A stretch of 11,095 bases of DNA from Nitrospinota bacterium (lineage in GTDB: Bacteria > Nitrospirota > Thermodesulfovibrionia > Thermodesulfovibrionales > UBA1546), in NCBI GenBank assembly GCA_018896985.1, contig JAHILQ010000274.1:1-11095 (forward strand). The letters run 5' to 3'. Under the pieces are notes generated by a model. It saw only the letters and a program-made list of their open reading frames with translations, was not told where the DNA came from and did not search any database. The position numbers were made by a program, and so were the translations under genes. Positions 1 through 7,261 of the stretch are shown piece after piece. Each line of letters opens with the position of its first letter. Positions within the stretch are counted from its first letter, which is position 1.

Positions 1-29
1 CAGCTTATGGGACCAGAAGGAGGATTGAG

Positions 30-695
30 ATGATTGAGGATTTAAGAAAGACAGATACATGGCGTGTATTCAGGATACAGTCCGAGCTTGTTGAGGGTTT
101 TGAGCCCCTCTATGACCTCGGCCCGGCAGTAACCATATTTGGTAGTGCAAGGCTTGGAGAGGATTCATACTACTACAAAAAGGCAGTAGAGGTAGGAAAG
201 ATACTTTCTGATGCTGGATTTTCTGTTATTACAGGAGGCGGCCCGGGAATCATGGAGGGGGCTAACAGGGGAGCAAAGATGGGCAAAAGCAAATCTGTTG
301 GCCTGAACATCCAGCTTCCCCATGAGCAGGTACCGAATAAATATCAGGACATCACGCTTGATTTCAGATACTTTTTTATAAGAAAGCTAATGTTTATAAA
401 ATATGCCATAGCCTTTGTTATATTTCCGGGGGGTTTTGGCACCATGGATGAACTCTTTGAGGCATTGACCCTTGTACAGACTCGCAGGATAGATTCATTT
501 CCAGTTATACTCTTTGGCAGTGAATATTGGAAGGGGCTGATTGACTGGATGGAGAATACCCTTGTGCCTCAGGGGACTATAAGCAGTGAAGATTTTACAC
601 TTTTTCAGGTAGTGGATGAACCTGAGAAGGTCTATGAGTTGTTAAAGAAGTACTGTGAGCCTAAAGACCTTTTAGGTCAAGAAAACGCCAAATAG
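30..695 (+). CDS. LOG-family nucleotide 5'-monophosphate phosphoribohydrolase (TIGR00730 / 'lysine decarboxylase' fold)
   Basis: This is a 221-residue cytosolic Rossmann-like protein of the LOG family. Characterised members hydrolyse the N-glycosidic bond of nucleoside 5'-monophosphates, releasing a free base and ribose 5-phosphate. The two family signatures are visible: GGGPGIMEGAN at residues 69-79 and PGGFGTMDE at 133-141, with the catalytic-type Glu141 and the Arg118-Lys119 pair between them. The old name 'lysine decarboxylase' is misleading for this fold. The ATG at 30 is chosen because AAGGAGG at 17-23 lies six bases upstream. The frame stays open to the window edge, so a longer start cannot be formally excluded. 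The next gene, a phosphoketolase, starts 32 bases downstream with no terminator between, so the two are probably one operon. Whether it acts on AMP-like, pyrimidine or cytokinin nucleotides cannot be read from the sequence. Confidence 0.9.
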   Translation: MIEDLRKTDTWRVFRIQSELVEGFEPLYDLGPAVTIFGSARLGEDSYYYKKAVEVGKILSDAGFSVITGGGPGIMEGANRGAKMGKSKSVGLNIQLPHEQVPNKYQDITLDFRYFFIRKLMFIKYAIAFVIFPGGFGTMDELFEALTLVQTRRIDSFPVILFGSEYWKGLIDWMENTLVPQGTISSEDFTLFQVVDEPEKVYELLKKYCEPKDLLGQENAK

Positions 696-727
696 CCACT
701 AAATGCAATCTTGAAAAGGAGGAGAAG

Positions 728-3172
728 ATGATTAAAAAAGGCATTGAGTCTTATCGTAAAAACAATCCTGCTGCTGACCGCTGGGCAAAGGGTTATGGGC
801 CAATCCAGCATAGTGAAGAGACACTGGAAAGAGTCTTCTCCATGGCTGATCTTCTATCCTCCAAGTCTATTCATGGCGATGGTGTCCCTTTGTTTGATCT
901 GCTCTATGCCCTTGACAGGATAACAAGCGCTGCCATGTGGGTTGTGGTTCATGAAACATATGCAAGAAATGTCTATCTTGATGGCCGGAATCTCAGACCT
1001 GAGGATTTCAAACCCAGCCCGGAAGGACACACAGGAGGTGCCTTGAACATGGTGCCTGCCTATGCAGGGTATATGGCGATCAATGCTATCACAGGACATA
1101 CTCGTTCATGGATTATGGGACAGGGCCACTGCGTTGCAGCAATAGATACAATAAACCTGCTCTTAAATAATATGACCAAGACACATGAAGAGCGTTACGC
1201 CCTTACGGATGAGGGACTGACCCGCTATGTCCGTGACTTCTACTCCTACAAACTACGTCCTGATGGTAAGCAGGACTCGCCTCTGGGCAGCCATGTAAAT
1301 GTCCATACAGCAGGTGGCCTTGCCGAAGGCGGATACCTGGGTTTCACCGAGATCCAGTATGTGCATATGCCTCTACAGGGAGAGAGGCTTGTGGTTTTCC
1401 TGAGCGATGGTGCCTTTGAAGAGCAAAGGGGTAGCGACTGGGCGCCACGCTGGTGGCGGGCTGAGGACAGCGGTATGGTTATGCCTATCATGATTAAAAA
1501 CGGACGCCGCATAGACCAGAGGACAACTATGTCCCAGCAGGGAGGGGCCGAATGGTTTGTGGATCATCTGAGGCTCAATGGCTTTGACCCCATTGTCTTT
1601 GACGGCAGGGATCCTGCAGCCTTTGCATGGGCTATCTTTGAGATGGAGCGCCGGCTTGAGGCAGCTTCTGAGGCTGTCCGTTCAGGGAAGAAAAAATATC
1701 CTGTGCTGCTACCCTATGGCATAGCTGTAGCACCTAAGGGCGCAGGATTTTATGGTGAAGGAACAAACCTCGCCCACAATCTCCCCCTGATGTCAAATCC
1801 CCATACTGATCCTGCTGCGGCCAGGCATTTTAATGAGAGTGCAAGTCTCCTCTGGGTGCCATTTACAGAACTGAAGGGTGTGATAGAAAAGTTTCAGCTT
1901 CATCAGAATTCAGGCAGACCAAAGGAGCGAGACAATCCACTTGCAAAGCGGGATGTGAGATTAAAAGAGATTCCTCATATAGAATTCAGAACGGTGACTG
2001 AAGACCGGTATGCCCCTTCTATATGGAAAAGAACCTCTCCTATGTTTGCAGTTGATGCCATGTTCCTCGCAATGGTAAAGGCCAACCCTCATCTCCGTCC
2101 AAGGATCGGCAACCCTGATGAGATGCGATCTAACAGGTTGATTCAGACGCTGGAGAATCTTAAATTCCGTGTGACAGACCCTGAGCCCGGCATCCCTGAG
2201 GATATACACGGCGCAGTGATAACAGCCCTTAATGAAGAGGCAGTGGCCTCTGCTGCCTTAGGTAATAAGGGTGGTATAAATCTATTTCATACCTATGAAG
2301 CATTTGGCACAAAGATGCACGGTGTTGTCCGTCAGGAAATAATCTTTGCTGATGAGCTGAATGAGGCCGGAAGGCCGCCCGGCTGGCTCTCAATACCCCT
2401 CATCCTCACCTCACATACATGGGAGAATGCAAAGAACGAGAGGTCGCACCAGGATCCCTCAATGGCAGAGGCAATGCTGGGCGAGCCATCGGATGTATCT
2501 CGTGTCTTATTTATACCCGATTATAACACCGCTGCTGTGGTGATACAGGGGGTCTATCAGACACGCGGGCAGATATGGACACTGGTTGTGCCAAAGATAG
2601 ATATGATACCTGACCTTTTCATACCTGAAGAGGCGGTATTACTACTCAGGCATGGCGCCATCCGCATGGAATGGGCATGCCATAATGTAAAAGACCAGAG
2701 GGTGATACTCACTCCAATCGGCGCATACCAACTTGAAGAGACGCTTAAGGCGTCACGCAGGCTTAAAGAAAGGGATGTTCCCCATTCGGTTATATATATG
2801 CTTGAGCCGGGGAGATTTCGCAATCCCAGAAATGGAAGGGAAAGGGCCCATGCAGCGCCTTTAGAGGTTCAAAAAGAACTCTATTCCGACAATATCCCTG
2901 CCCGAATATTTATAACCCACACGAGGCCGGAGATAATTCTCGGAATCCTGCAACCTTTAAATACAGGAAAGGATACGACAGCAGGACTTGGTTATATAAA
3001 CAGCGGCGGCACCCTGAATGTTTCAGGGATGTTGTTTGTGAACCGCTGCACCTGGGCACATGTGCTTGATGAGGTAGCGAGGATACTCGGTATGCAGCGG
3101 AAGGATTTACTGAGTCCTGAAGAGATATTAGCGATAGATGGCAAGAGGTCTCCAGAAGGGGTAATCTTCTGA
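728..3172 (+). CDS. xfp: Divergent phosphoketolase (XFP family, ThDP-dependent)
   Basis: An 814-residue protein, the usual phosphoketolase length. The family cleaves xylulose 5-phosphate (and often fructose 6-phosphate) with phosphate to give acetyl phosphate plus glyceraldehyde 3-phosphate (or erythrose 4-phosphate). Landmarks in family order: GHTGG at 100-104 where classical enzymes have GHWGT; GQGHC at 131-135 for GPGHGG; a ThDP-binding stretch from SDG (226-228) to KNG (257-259) for the GDGEAETG...NG motif; YEAF at 523-526; SHTW at 562-565; SHQDP at 573-577. The catalytic-type histidines are retained in the first two motifs, but surrounding residues differ widely, so this is a distant branch and its substrate preference is uncertain. 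AAGGAGGA at 716-723 supports the ATG at 728. Acetate kinase follows after 13 bases, giving a route from acetyl phosphate to ATP. A different activity for this branch cannot be excluded from sequence alone. Confidence 0.88.
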   Translation: MIKKGIESYRKNNPAADRWAKGYGPIQHSEETLERVFSMADLLSSKSIHGDGVPLFDLLYALDRITSAAMWVVVHETYARNVYLDGRNLRPEDFKPSPEGHTGGALNMVPAYAGYMAINAITGHTRSWIMGQGHCVAAIDTINLLLNNMTKTHEERYALTDEGLTRYVRDFYSYKLRPDGKQDSPLGSHVNVHTAGGLAEGGYLGFTEIQYVHMPLQGERLVVFLSDGAFEEQRGSDWAPRWWRAEDSGMVMPIMIKNGRRIDQRTTMSQQGGAEWFVDHLRLNGFDPIVFDGRDPAAFAWAIFEMERRLEAASEAVRSGKKKYPVLLPYGIAVAPKGAGFYGEGTNLAHNLPLMSNPHTDPAAARHFNESASLLWVPFTELKGVIEKFQLHQNSGRPKERDNPLAKRDVRLKEIPHIEFRTVTEDRYAPSIWKRTSPMFAVDAMFLAMVKANPHLRPRIGNPDEMRSNRLIQTLENLKFRVTDPEPGIPEDIHGAVITALNEEAVASAALGNKGGINLFHTYEAFGTKMHGVVRQEIIFADELNEAGRPPGWLSIPLILTSHTWENAKNERSHQDPSMAEAMLGEPSDVSRVLFIPDYNTAAVVIQGVYQTRGQIWTLVVPKIDMIPDLFIPEEAVLLLRHGAIRMEWACHNVKDQRVILTPIGAYQLEETLKASRRLKERDVPHSVIYMLEPGRFRNPRNGRERAHAAPLEVQKELYSDNIPARIFITHTRPEIILGILQPLNTGKDTTAGLGYINSGGTLNVSGMLFVNRCTWAHVLDEVARILGMQRKDLLSPEEILAIDGKRSPEGVIF

Positions 3173-3185
3173 TAAGGATGGGATT

Positions 3186-4415
3186 ATGAATGTCCTCATT
3201 ATAAACTGCGGAAGCTCCACCTTAAAGTTTAAGGTCATGGAAACAAGACACGATACACCTTCATGCCATGAGAGAATTCTTGCAGGTGGTATTATTGACA
3301 GGATCGGAGGGCAAGGGGAGATAAGGTTTAAAACAGAAGATGGCGAAGATTTGAGGGAAGTGAGAGAGGTCAAAGACTATGAAATAGCATCTGACATAAT
3401 GTTTGACTGGATTGAGTCTATCGGCCTCATGAAACCCGGCGGGATTGAGGCAGTCGGCCACAGGGTAGTCCATGGAGGATACCGTTTTGTGGAGCCCGCC
3501 ATTATAGACGATGAAGTAATAGATGCCATTGAGGCCATGAGAAACATAGCGCCACTCCACAATGACCCTTCGCTTAAGGCAATACGATCTGCACGTGCAA
3601 GGCTGGGCCCCCATTTCCCCATGGTGGCTGTCTTTGATACGGCCTTTCACTGTAATATGCCGGAGAGTGCTTCCCGATATGCAATTCCTATTGAACTGGC
3701 AGATAAGCATCGTATCAGGCGCTACGGGTTCCATGGCTTAGCCCATCGCTTCATGGCCGAGCGTTACGCCATTATTACAGAAAGACCCCTGAAAGAGTTA
3801 AGGCTTGTGACCCTCCAGCTCGGCAATGGCTGCTCAGCCACAGCGATAGATGGAGGACGTTCTGTGGATACCTCAATGGGGTTTACACCTCTGGAGGGGC
3901 TCATGATGGGGACTAGGTCAGGGGATGTAGACCCTCACCTGCCCGGATTTTTAGCAAGGCATGAAGGGGTTGACATAGAAGAAGTGGAGGACTGGCTCAA
4001 CAGGAGGTCAGGGTTGCTTGGTGTTTCAGGCCATTCCAATGACATGAGGGAATTGCTGGGGAAAAAAAGCAAAGGTGATTTAAGGGCATCCCTTGCGGTG
4101 GAGATATTCTGTTATCGTGCGAAGAAACAGATTGGGGCATATTTTGCTGCAATTGGCGGGGCTGATGCAGTAATATTTGGAGGAGGCATTGGAGAGAATT
4201 CTCCTGAGGTAAGGGCCCGTATCTGTGCAGGGATGGAATGGTGCGGCTTGGCTCTGGATGAAGATATAAACGCCGGGACAATCGGCTCAGAAAATCGCAT
4301 CAGCAAGGACAGTGCCAGGATACATGTCTATGTCATCCCAGTGGATGAAGAGGCCGTAATAGTTAGGGATACAGTTCTCTGTTTGCATATTATAAATAGA
4401 CATCTGCGGAGATAA
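3186..4415 (+). CDS. ackA: Acetate kinase
   Basis: A 409-residue cytosolic kinase of the ASKHA fold that converts acetyl phosphate and ADP to acetate and ATP, reversibly. Family landmarks are complete. NCGSSTLKF (residues 7-15) contains the N-terminal phosphate-loop Asn7. GHRVVHGG (91-98) contains Arg93, FDTAFH (150-155) the catalytic-type Asp151, and YGFHGLAH (180-187) His183. LGNGCSATAIDGG (212-224) is followed by GTRSGDVDP (242-250) with Arg244. The adenosine-side GGGIGENSPEVR is at 332-343 and the C-terminal DEE at 387-389. It starts 13 bases after the phosphoketolase stop with AAGGA at 3174-3178, so it is almost certainly co-transcribed and uses the acetyl phosphate that enzyme makes. 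No hairpin terminator follows the stop. Confidence 0.96.
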   Translation: MNVLIINCGSSTLKFKVMETRHDTPSCHERILAGGIIDRIGGQGEIRFKTEDGEDLREVREVKDYEIASDIMFDWIESIGLMKPGGIEAVGHRVVHGGYRFVEPAIIDDEVIDAIEAMRNIAPLHNDPSLKAIRSARARLGPHFPMVAVFDTAFHCNMPESASRYAIPIELADKHRIRRYGFHGLAHRFMAERYAIITERPLKELRLVTLQLGNGCSATAIDGGRSVDTSMGFTPLEGLMMGTRSGDVDPHLPGFLARHEGVDIEEVEDWLNRRSGLLGVSGHSNDMRELLGKKSKGDLRASLAVEIFCYRAKKQIGAYFAAIGGADAVIFGGGIGENSPEVRARICAGMEWCGLALDEDINAGTIGSENRISKDSARIHVYVIPVDEEAVIVRDTVLCLHIINRHLRR

Positions 4416-4419
4416 AACA

Positions 4420-4554
4420 ATGGCCGATATCTCTTTATTAACACCAAAGTTAAAGGAATTCATAAATTACACTACTCGTAGATATTTTATTTCACACAAG
4501 GAAATATCAAACAGTGGTAGCAATTGTGTTAACATAAAAGCCTATGGAACTTGA
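4420..4554 (+). CDS. Possible 44-residue peptide between ackA and the antiporter remnant
   Basis: A short reading frame begins four bases after the ackA stop. GGAG at 4408-4411, inside the end of ackA, is eight bases before its ATG, and the frame ends inside the first codons of the antiporter remnant (11-base overlap). The peptide starts MADISLLTPKLKEF, carries several basic and polar residues and one Cys, and has no membrane segment or domain that I recognise. Its position would allow coupled translation with ackA. It could be a real small protein, a decayed gene end or chance. A weak inverted repeat (GATATTT at 4481-4487, AAATATC at 4502-4508) lies within it. Nothing else is recognisable between ackA and position 4544. 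Confidence 0.25.
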   Translation: MADISLLTPKLKEFINYTTRRYFISHKEISNSGSNCVNIKAYGT

Positions 4555-4951
4555 ATTCCTCAAATCGCTTGTAATAATTTTCGGCGCCTCTGCTGTGGTG
4601 GTGTTCTTACTCCACAGGATGAGAGTGCCATCTATTGTAGGCCTCCTCATTGCCGGCACAATCATCGGCCCTCATAGTCTGGGGATTGTAAGAGATATTC
4701 ATTCAATCGAGATGCTGGCAGAGATCGGCGTTATACTTCTGCTTTTTACAATAGGCATTGAGTTTTCCATGGCAAGGCTTATCAGGATAAGGAAAGCAGT
4801 TATAGCAGGCGGCGGGATTCAGGTATTGCTTACTATAACCATATCCGCCTTTGCCGTCTATCTTGCGACAGGAAATGCAAATAGGTCTGCTATGACTAAG
4901 CAACTTCCATTAAATGGTAAACAACATCTGATAGAGAGAGAATCCCTTTGA
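4544..4951 (+). pseudogene. N-terminal fragment of a CPA2/Kef-type cation:proton antiporter, truncated by cassette insertion
   Basis: The frame encodes 135 residues, of which about 1-110 match the start of a monovalent cation:proton antiporter-2 (Kef-like) protein. It has a first hydrophobic helix (about 5-24), then RMRVPSIVGLLIAGTIIGP (25-43) and EIGVILLLFTIGIEFS (60-75), both typical of this family. After about residue 110 (nt 4874) the sequence stops looking like an antiporter. The remaining 25 residues are simply the antisense of the C-terminal codons of the CBS-domain gene encoded on the other strand, whose stop codon is at 4896-4898. Intact relatives are roughly 550-670 residues, with about twelve helices, a TrkA-N domain and often TrkA-C. 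This fragment keeps only three or four helices and should not transport. No clear SD precedes the ATG at 4544. The matching C-terminal end lies at about 7255-7537. Confidence 0.85.
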
Positions 4952-5282
4952 GTTCATTATTGTCAATAACGAGCAGCCGTTTGAGTCCAAGGTTGACCAT
5001 GAGCCTGACAGCGTATTTGATATCCAGATTCTCTGAGACCTGCACAACTGGTCTTGATGCAATATCAAATACATTCAGCATGTCTATATCTCCATCCTCT
5101 GCTATAATCGCCTTTGCAATGTCGGCAAATGCGATAATTCCGTAGGCATCCGAGGGACTTCGTTTTGCTATGACCAGTGATTTTATCCTCCTTGTTTTCA
5201 TCTCAGAGAGAGCCTCTCTTATGGTTGCACCCGCAGAGATGGTTGCAACATCCCTCTTCATTAATTCTCCGACGGTCGGCAT
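4896..5282 (-). CDS. Two-CBS-domain regulatory protein
   Basis: A 128-residue soluble protein made of two consecutive CBS motifs and nothing else: CBS1 at about residues 6-63 (VGELMKRDVATISAGATIRE start, IIAFADIAKAI end) and CBS2 at about 72-127 (FDIASRPVVQVSENLDIKYA start, GILSLSDVVYHL end). Such pairs form a Bateman module that binds adenine nucleotides or S-adenosylmethionine and gates a partner enzyme or transporter. The ATG at 5282 has AGGAGG five bases upstream on the minus strand. It lies 26 bases after the P-II-like gene and is the last gene of the cassette. The stop is at the very edge of the cassette, and its last codons overlap antisense to the antiporter remnant frame. It probably senses cellular energy state for the DUF1538 membrane protein; the ligand is not visible from sequence. 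Confidence 0.9.
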   Translation of the reverse strand: MPTVGELMKRDVATISAGATIREALSEMKTRRIKSLVIAKRSPSDAYGIIAFADIAKAIIAEDGDIDMLNVFDIASRPVVQVSENLDIKYAVRLMVNLGLKRLLVIDNNELKGILSLSDVVYHLMEVA

Positions 5283-5308
5283 ATAACCCTCCTGTTTTTT
5301 TGTTTATG

Positions 5309-5656
5309 TTAAAAGCACTCTTGTTCTGCTTCCTTCTTAATAACTGAAAGCTGGCTTTCAAGTCCCATGACGTTCTCTATTGAAAAAGAAAAGACTATGC
5401 CATTACCCGGGGACTTCATATCGAGTTCATCATAAATGGATCTAATAACCCTATGCGAAATACGCCGTTCAACCAGCGTTAACAGCATTGACTGCTTCAA
5501 CTCAACAGTTAATCCAAAAAAGGTCTTTGCCTCTTTAATGCCTGTCCCATGTGCGGAGATAACTGTTGCGCCGGTAGCGCCGGCCCTTTTAGCAGCCGCT
5601 ATGGCTACACACTCCTTTTCATAAGGCACTATAGCTATAACAGCATCAAACTTCAT
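5309..5656 (-). CDS. P-II-like (GlnB-superfamily) signalling protein
   Basis: A 115-residue protein with the P-II layout: an N-terminal strand KFDAVIAIVP (2-11), a helix rich in Ala (19-26), the GATGATVISAHGTG turn (26-39) that matches the family GAxGATV...GRG region, a T-loop-like segment of about 19 residues (34-52), and a late NGIVFSFSIENV strand (85-96) like the P-II C-terminal strand. P-II proteins are trimers that bind ATP/ADP or other small ligands and bind transporters or enzymes through the T-loop. The uridylylation Tyr of classical GlnB is absent; Phe46 and Phe47 lie in the loop. Its ATG lies inside the end of the DUF1538 gene (11-base overlap), with a G-rich SD-like run just upstream on the minus strand. 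Translation is therefore probably coupled to the transporter, and it is likely that transporter's regulator rather than a general nitrogen regulator. Confidence 0.82.
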   Translation of the reverse strand: MKFDAVIAIVPYEKECVAIAAAKRAGATGATVISAHGTGIKEAKTFFGLTVELKQSMLLTLVERRISHRVIRSIYDELDMKSPGNGIVFSFSIENVMGLESQLSVIKKEAEQECF

Positions 5657-7196
5657 TTTTTCTACCCCCCCTTTTTAAAAGGTATTCGGATAACATACCA
5701 TACCCCATGACTGTTATTAAAGGAAAGATGGATGCAAAGGCTATCAGTCCAAAGCCATCCATGAATGGATCCCTTCCCGGTATATTAGAAGCAAGCCCTA
5801 TGCCGAGAGCCGTTACAAGGGGCACAGTGACTGTGCTGGTTGTTGCGCCTCCTGTATCATAAGCGATGGGGATGATATAACGGGGAGATAGCAGGGTCAA
5901 TGCTATAACAACTATATAGCCTGCTATAACATATATGTAAATGGGGTCGCCTGTGATTATGCGATGGGCCCCTAATGTGATCCCCAATCCCACGCCTGCG
6001 GCAATAACAATACGGAGTTTCCAGTTGTTTATGCCTCCTTCTGAAACCTCTTCCACCTTTAATGCAACAGCAATAATTGCAGGCTCCGCAATGGTGCAGG
6101 AGAATCCTATCAGGAAGCTGAATATATATATCCAGTAAAGCCGGTCTGCTTGTACAAGGTAGTATGCCATTGATTCACCGAGGGGGAACAATCCCAATTT
6201 TAAACCGTGTATAAATATATAAAGCCCTGAAAGGACGAGCAAGAAACCCTTTGCTACCTGTGCTGCATTGGGAATGCTCTGTTTTAAAACGAATAACTGA
6301 AAGAACAATATCGTTCCAGCAAGAGGCAATATGTCCCTTATGGTCATGGCAAATCCTGTTAATATATCCTTTATCGTTGCCGGTATCGTTATCGGTTCAG
6401 TCGCAGCAGGCAGTGATACCCCATTGATGGCTGCGGGGGCATAAGCAGGGATTAAATTAACATCTCCTGAATGGAAAACTACAATGCCATAAATCATCAT
6501 GAATAATATAGGTGTCATAACAGCAAACCCTATCAGCCCGAATCCTTCAGTGAGCAGGTTGCGCCCCCTGATGCTTGACGCCAGACCCACGCCGATAGCC
6601 GTTACTAAAGGAACTGTTATTGTTGATGTGGTCACACCTCCTGCATCATAGGCAAGGGCTATTATCTCTTTTGGCGCAAAGAATGTCACTATACTTATCA
6701 GGATATATCCCGGAATAAGGTACCAATGAATAGGATGCCCCAGCGTAGAGCGGAGTATTCCTAAAGAAACAGAAAATCCAGCGGCAAAGGCAACGGTTAT
6801 CCTGAGTCCAACATCATCAACGAGCCCCCCTGAGGCCATCTCAGCCTTCATGGCTATTGCCAACACAGCAGGCTCTGCAATCACTGCAGAAAAAGTGATG
6901 GCAAACCCGAAAAGCAGAAGAAAGAAAAGACTTCCGCGTTTGACTAACTGATAAGCAAGCCCTTCTCCCAGCGGAAAGACGCCCAATTTTAGTCCCCTGA
7001 GAAAAAGGAGGAGACCCAAAATTATCAGAAGTATCCCAAAAGAGAGGGATGCTAAATCAGGGAATGGTTTTTTTAAAACAAAAATCTGGAAAAATACCGC
7101 AACTATGATTATAGGAAGAATGTCTATTATTGCTTCTCGCAGAGCAGTAAGCAGTGTACGTGTTACTTTGGCTATTGGCATAAGTATATAATACAC
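5646..7196 (-). CDS. DUF1538 duplicated integral membrane protein (probable transporter)
   Basis: A 516-residue, strongly hydrophobic inner-membrane protein built from two repeats of about 230-250 residues. FPLGE occurs at 74-78 and 337-341, AEPA at 107-110 and 370-373, and AYDAGGVTTST at 182-192 pairs with AYDTGGATTST at 445-455; all three pairs are offset by exactly 263. Each is followed by a TVPLVTA.G.GLAS stretch. Pfam knows this arrangement as DUF1538, a conserved membrane family whose substrate, as far as I know, is not established. Paired conserved Asp/Glu/Pro motifs in membrane repeats suggest ion or solute transport; that is inference. The start is uncertain: the longest frame uses GTG at 7196, with an ATG five codons later at 7181, and neither has a clear SD on the minus strand. 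The upstream region is the cassette junction, so the native leader may have been lost. It overlaps the P-II-like gene by 11 bases. Confidence 0.88.
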   Translation of the reverse strand: MYYILMPIAKVTRTLLTALREAIIDILPIIIVAVFFQIFVLKKPFPDLASLSFGILLIILGLLLFLRGLKLGVFPLGEGLAYQLVKRGSLFFLLLFGFAITFSAVIAEPAVLAIAMKAEMASGGLVDDVGLRITVAFAAGFSVSLGILRSTLGHPIHWYLIPGYILISIVTFFAPKEIIALAYDAGGVTTSTITVPLVTAIGVGLASSIRGRNLLTEGFGLIGFAVMTPILFMMIYGIVVFHSGDVNLIPAYAPAAINGVSLPAATEPITIPATIKDILTGFAMTIRDILPLAGTILFFQLFVLKQSIPNAAQVAKGFLLVLSGLYIFIHGLKLGLFPLGESMAYYLVQADRLYWIYIFSFLIGFSCTIAEPAIIAVALKVEEVSEGGINNWKLRIVIAAGVGLGITLGAHRIITGDPIYIYVIAGYIVVIALTLLSPRYIIPIAYDTGGATTSTVTVPLVTALGIGLASNIPGRDPFMDGFGLIAFASIFPLITVMGYGMLSEYLLKRGGRKNEV

Positions 7197-7221
7197 TTAT
7201 AAGAGGCTCTTGCAAAACCGA

Positions 7222-7261
7222 AAGAAAAAGGGTCAGGTTTTTACTCTTGCTTTTTTTGTTT
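7222..7261. repeat. GGGTCAGG-containing junction sequence, possibly IS-associated
   Basis: Between the DUF1538 start and the antiporter C-terminal remnant lies an A-rich run, then GGGTCAGG (7230-7237), then a T-rich run. From memory, A-rich/GGGTCAGG/T-rich sequences are often seen flanking REP-associated Y1 (IS200-like) transposase genes in environmental genomes. No transposase gene is present here and I see no second copy at the left junction, so this is a resemblance only. It is neither clearly antiporter nor clearly DUF1538 sequence. Confidence 0.3.

Larger units (their letters stand above)
4877..7250 (-). other. Inserted or substituted segment carrying the CBS / P-II-like / DUF1538 cassette
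   Basis: This stretch separates the two ends of the antiporter gene, and all three of its genes run opposite to the flanking fragments. The left limit lies between about 4874, where antiporter similarity ends, and 4896, the stop of the CBS gene. The right limit lies between 7196, the DUF1538 start, and about 7255, where TrkA-C-type sequence begins. The insertion was not clean. It replaces most of the antiporter membrane domain and all of TrkA-N, by family length roughly 350-450 codons. I found no transposase, integrase, tRNA or matched terminal inverted repeats at the two limits. A chimeric assembly join remains possible. Boundaries are approximate. Confidence 0.65.

Noticed and set aside
1..33. 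Possible end of an upstream gene (frame ending at the TGA at 31-33, overlapping the LOG start as ATGA)
   Set aside because: Two different frames close here within 28-33 and only ten codons are visible, so no gene can be supported.
666..678. GACCT/AGGTC hairpin at the end of the LOG gene
   Set aside because: Only a 5-base stem inside coding sequence with no T-run; not a credible terminator.
3261..3734. 157-codon minus-strand frame inside ackA
   Set aside because: Shadow of a well-supported gene; no SD, no recognisable domain.
4481..4508. GATATTT/AAATATC inverted repeat before the antiporter remnant
   Set aside because: Weak AT-only arms with a 14-base gap; not enough for an operator or terminator call.
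7201..7220. GGCTCTTGCAAAA resembles the end of an IS6-type element
   Set aside because: Two bases short of the usual form, no partner copy at the left junction and no transposase; chance match is likely.
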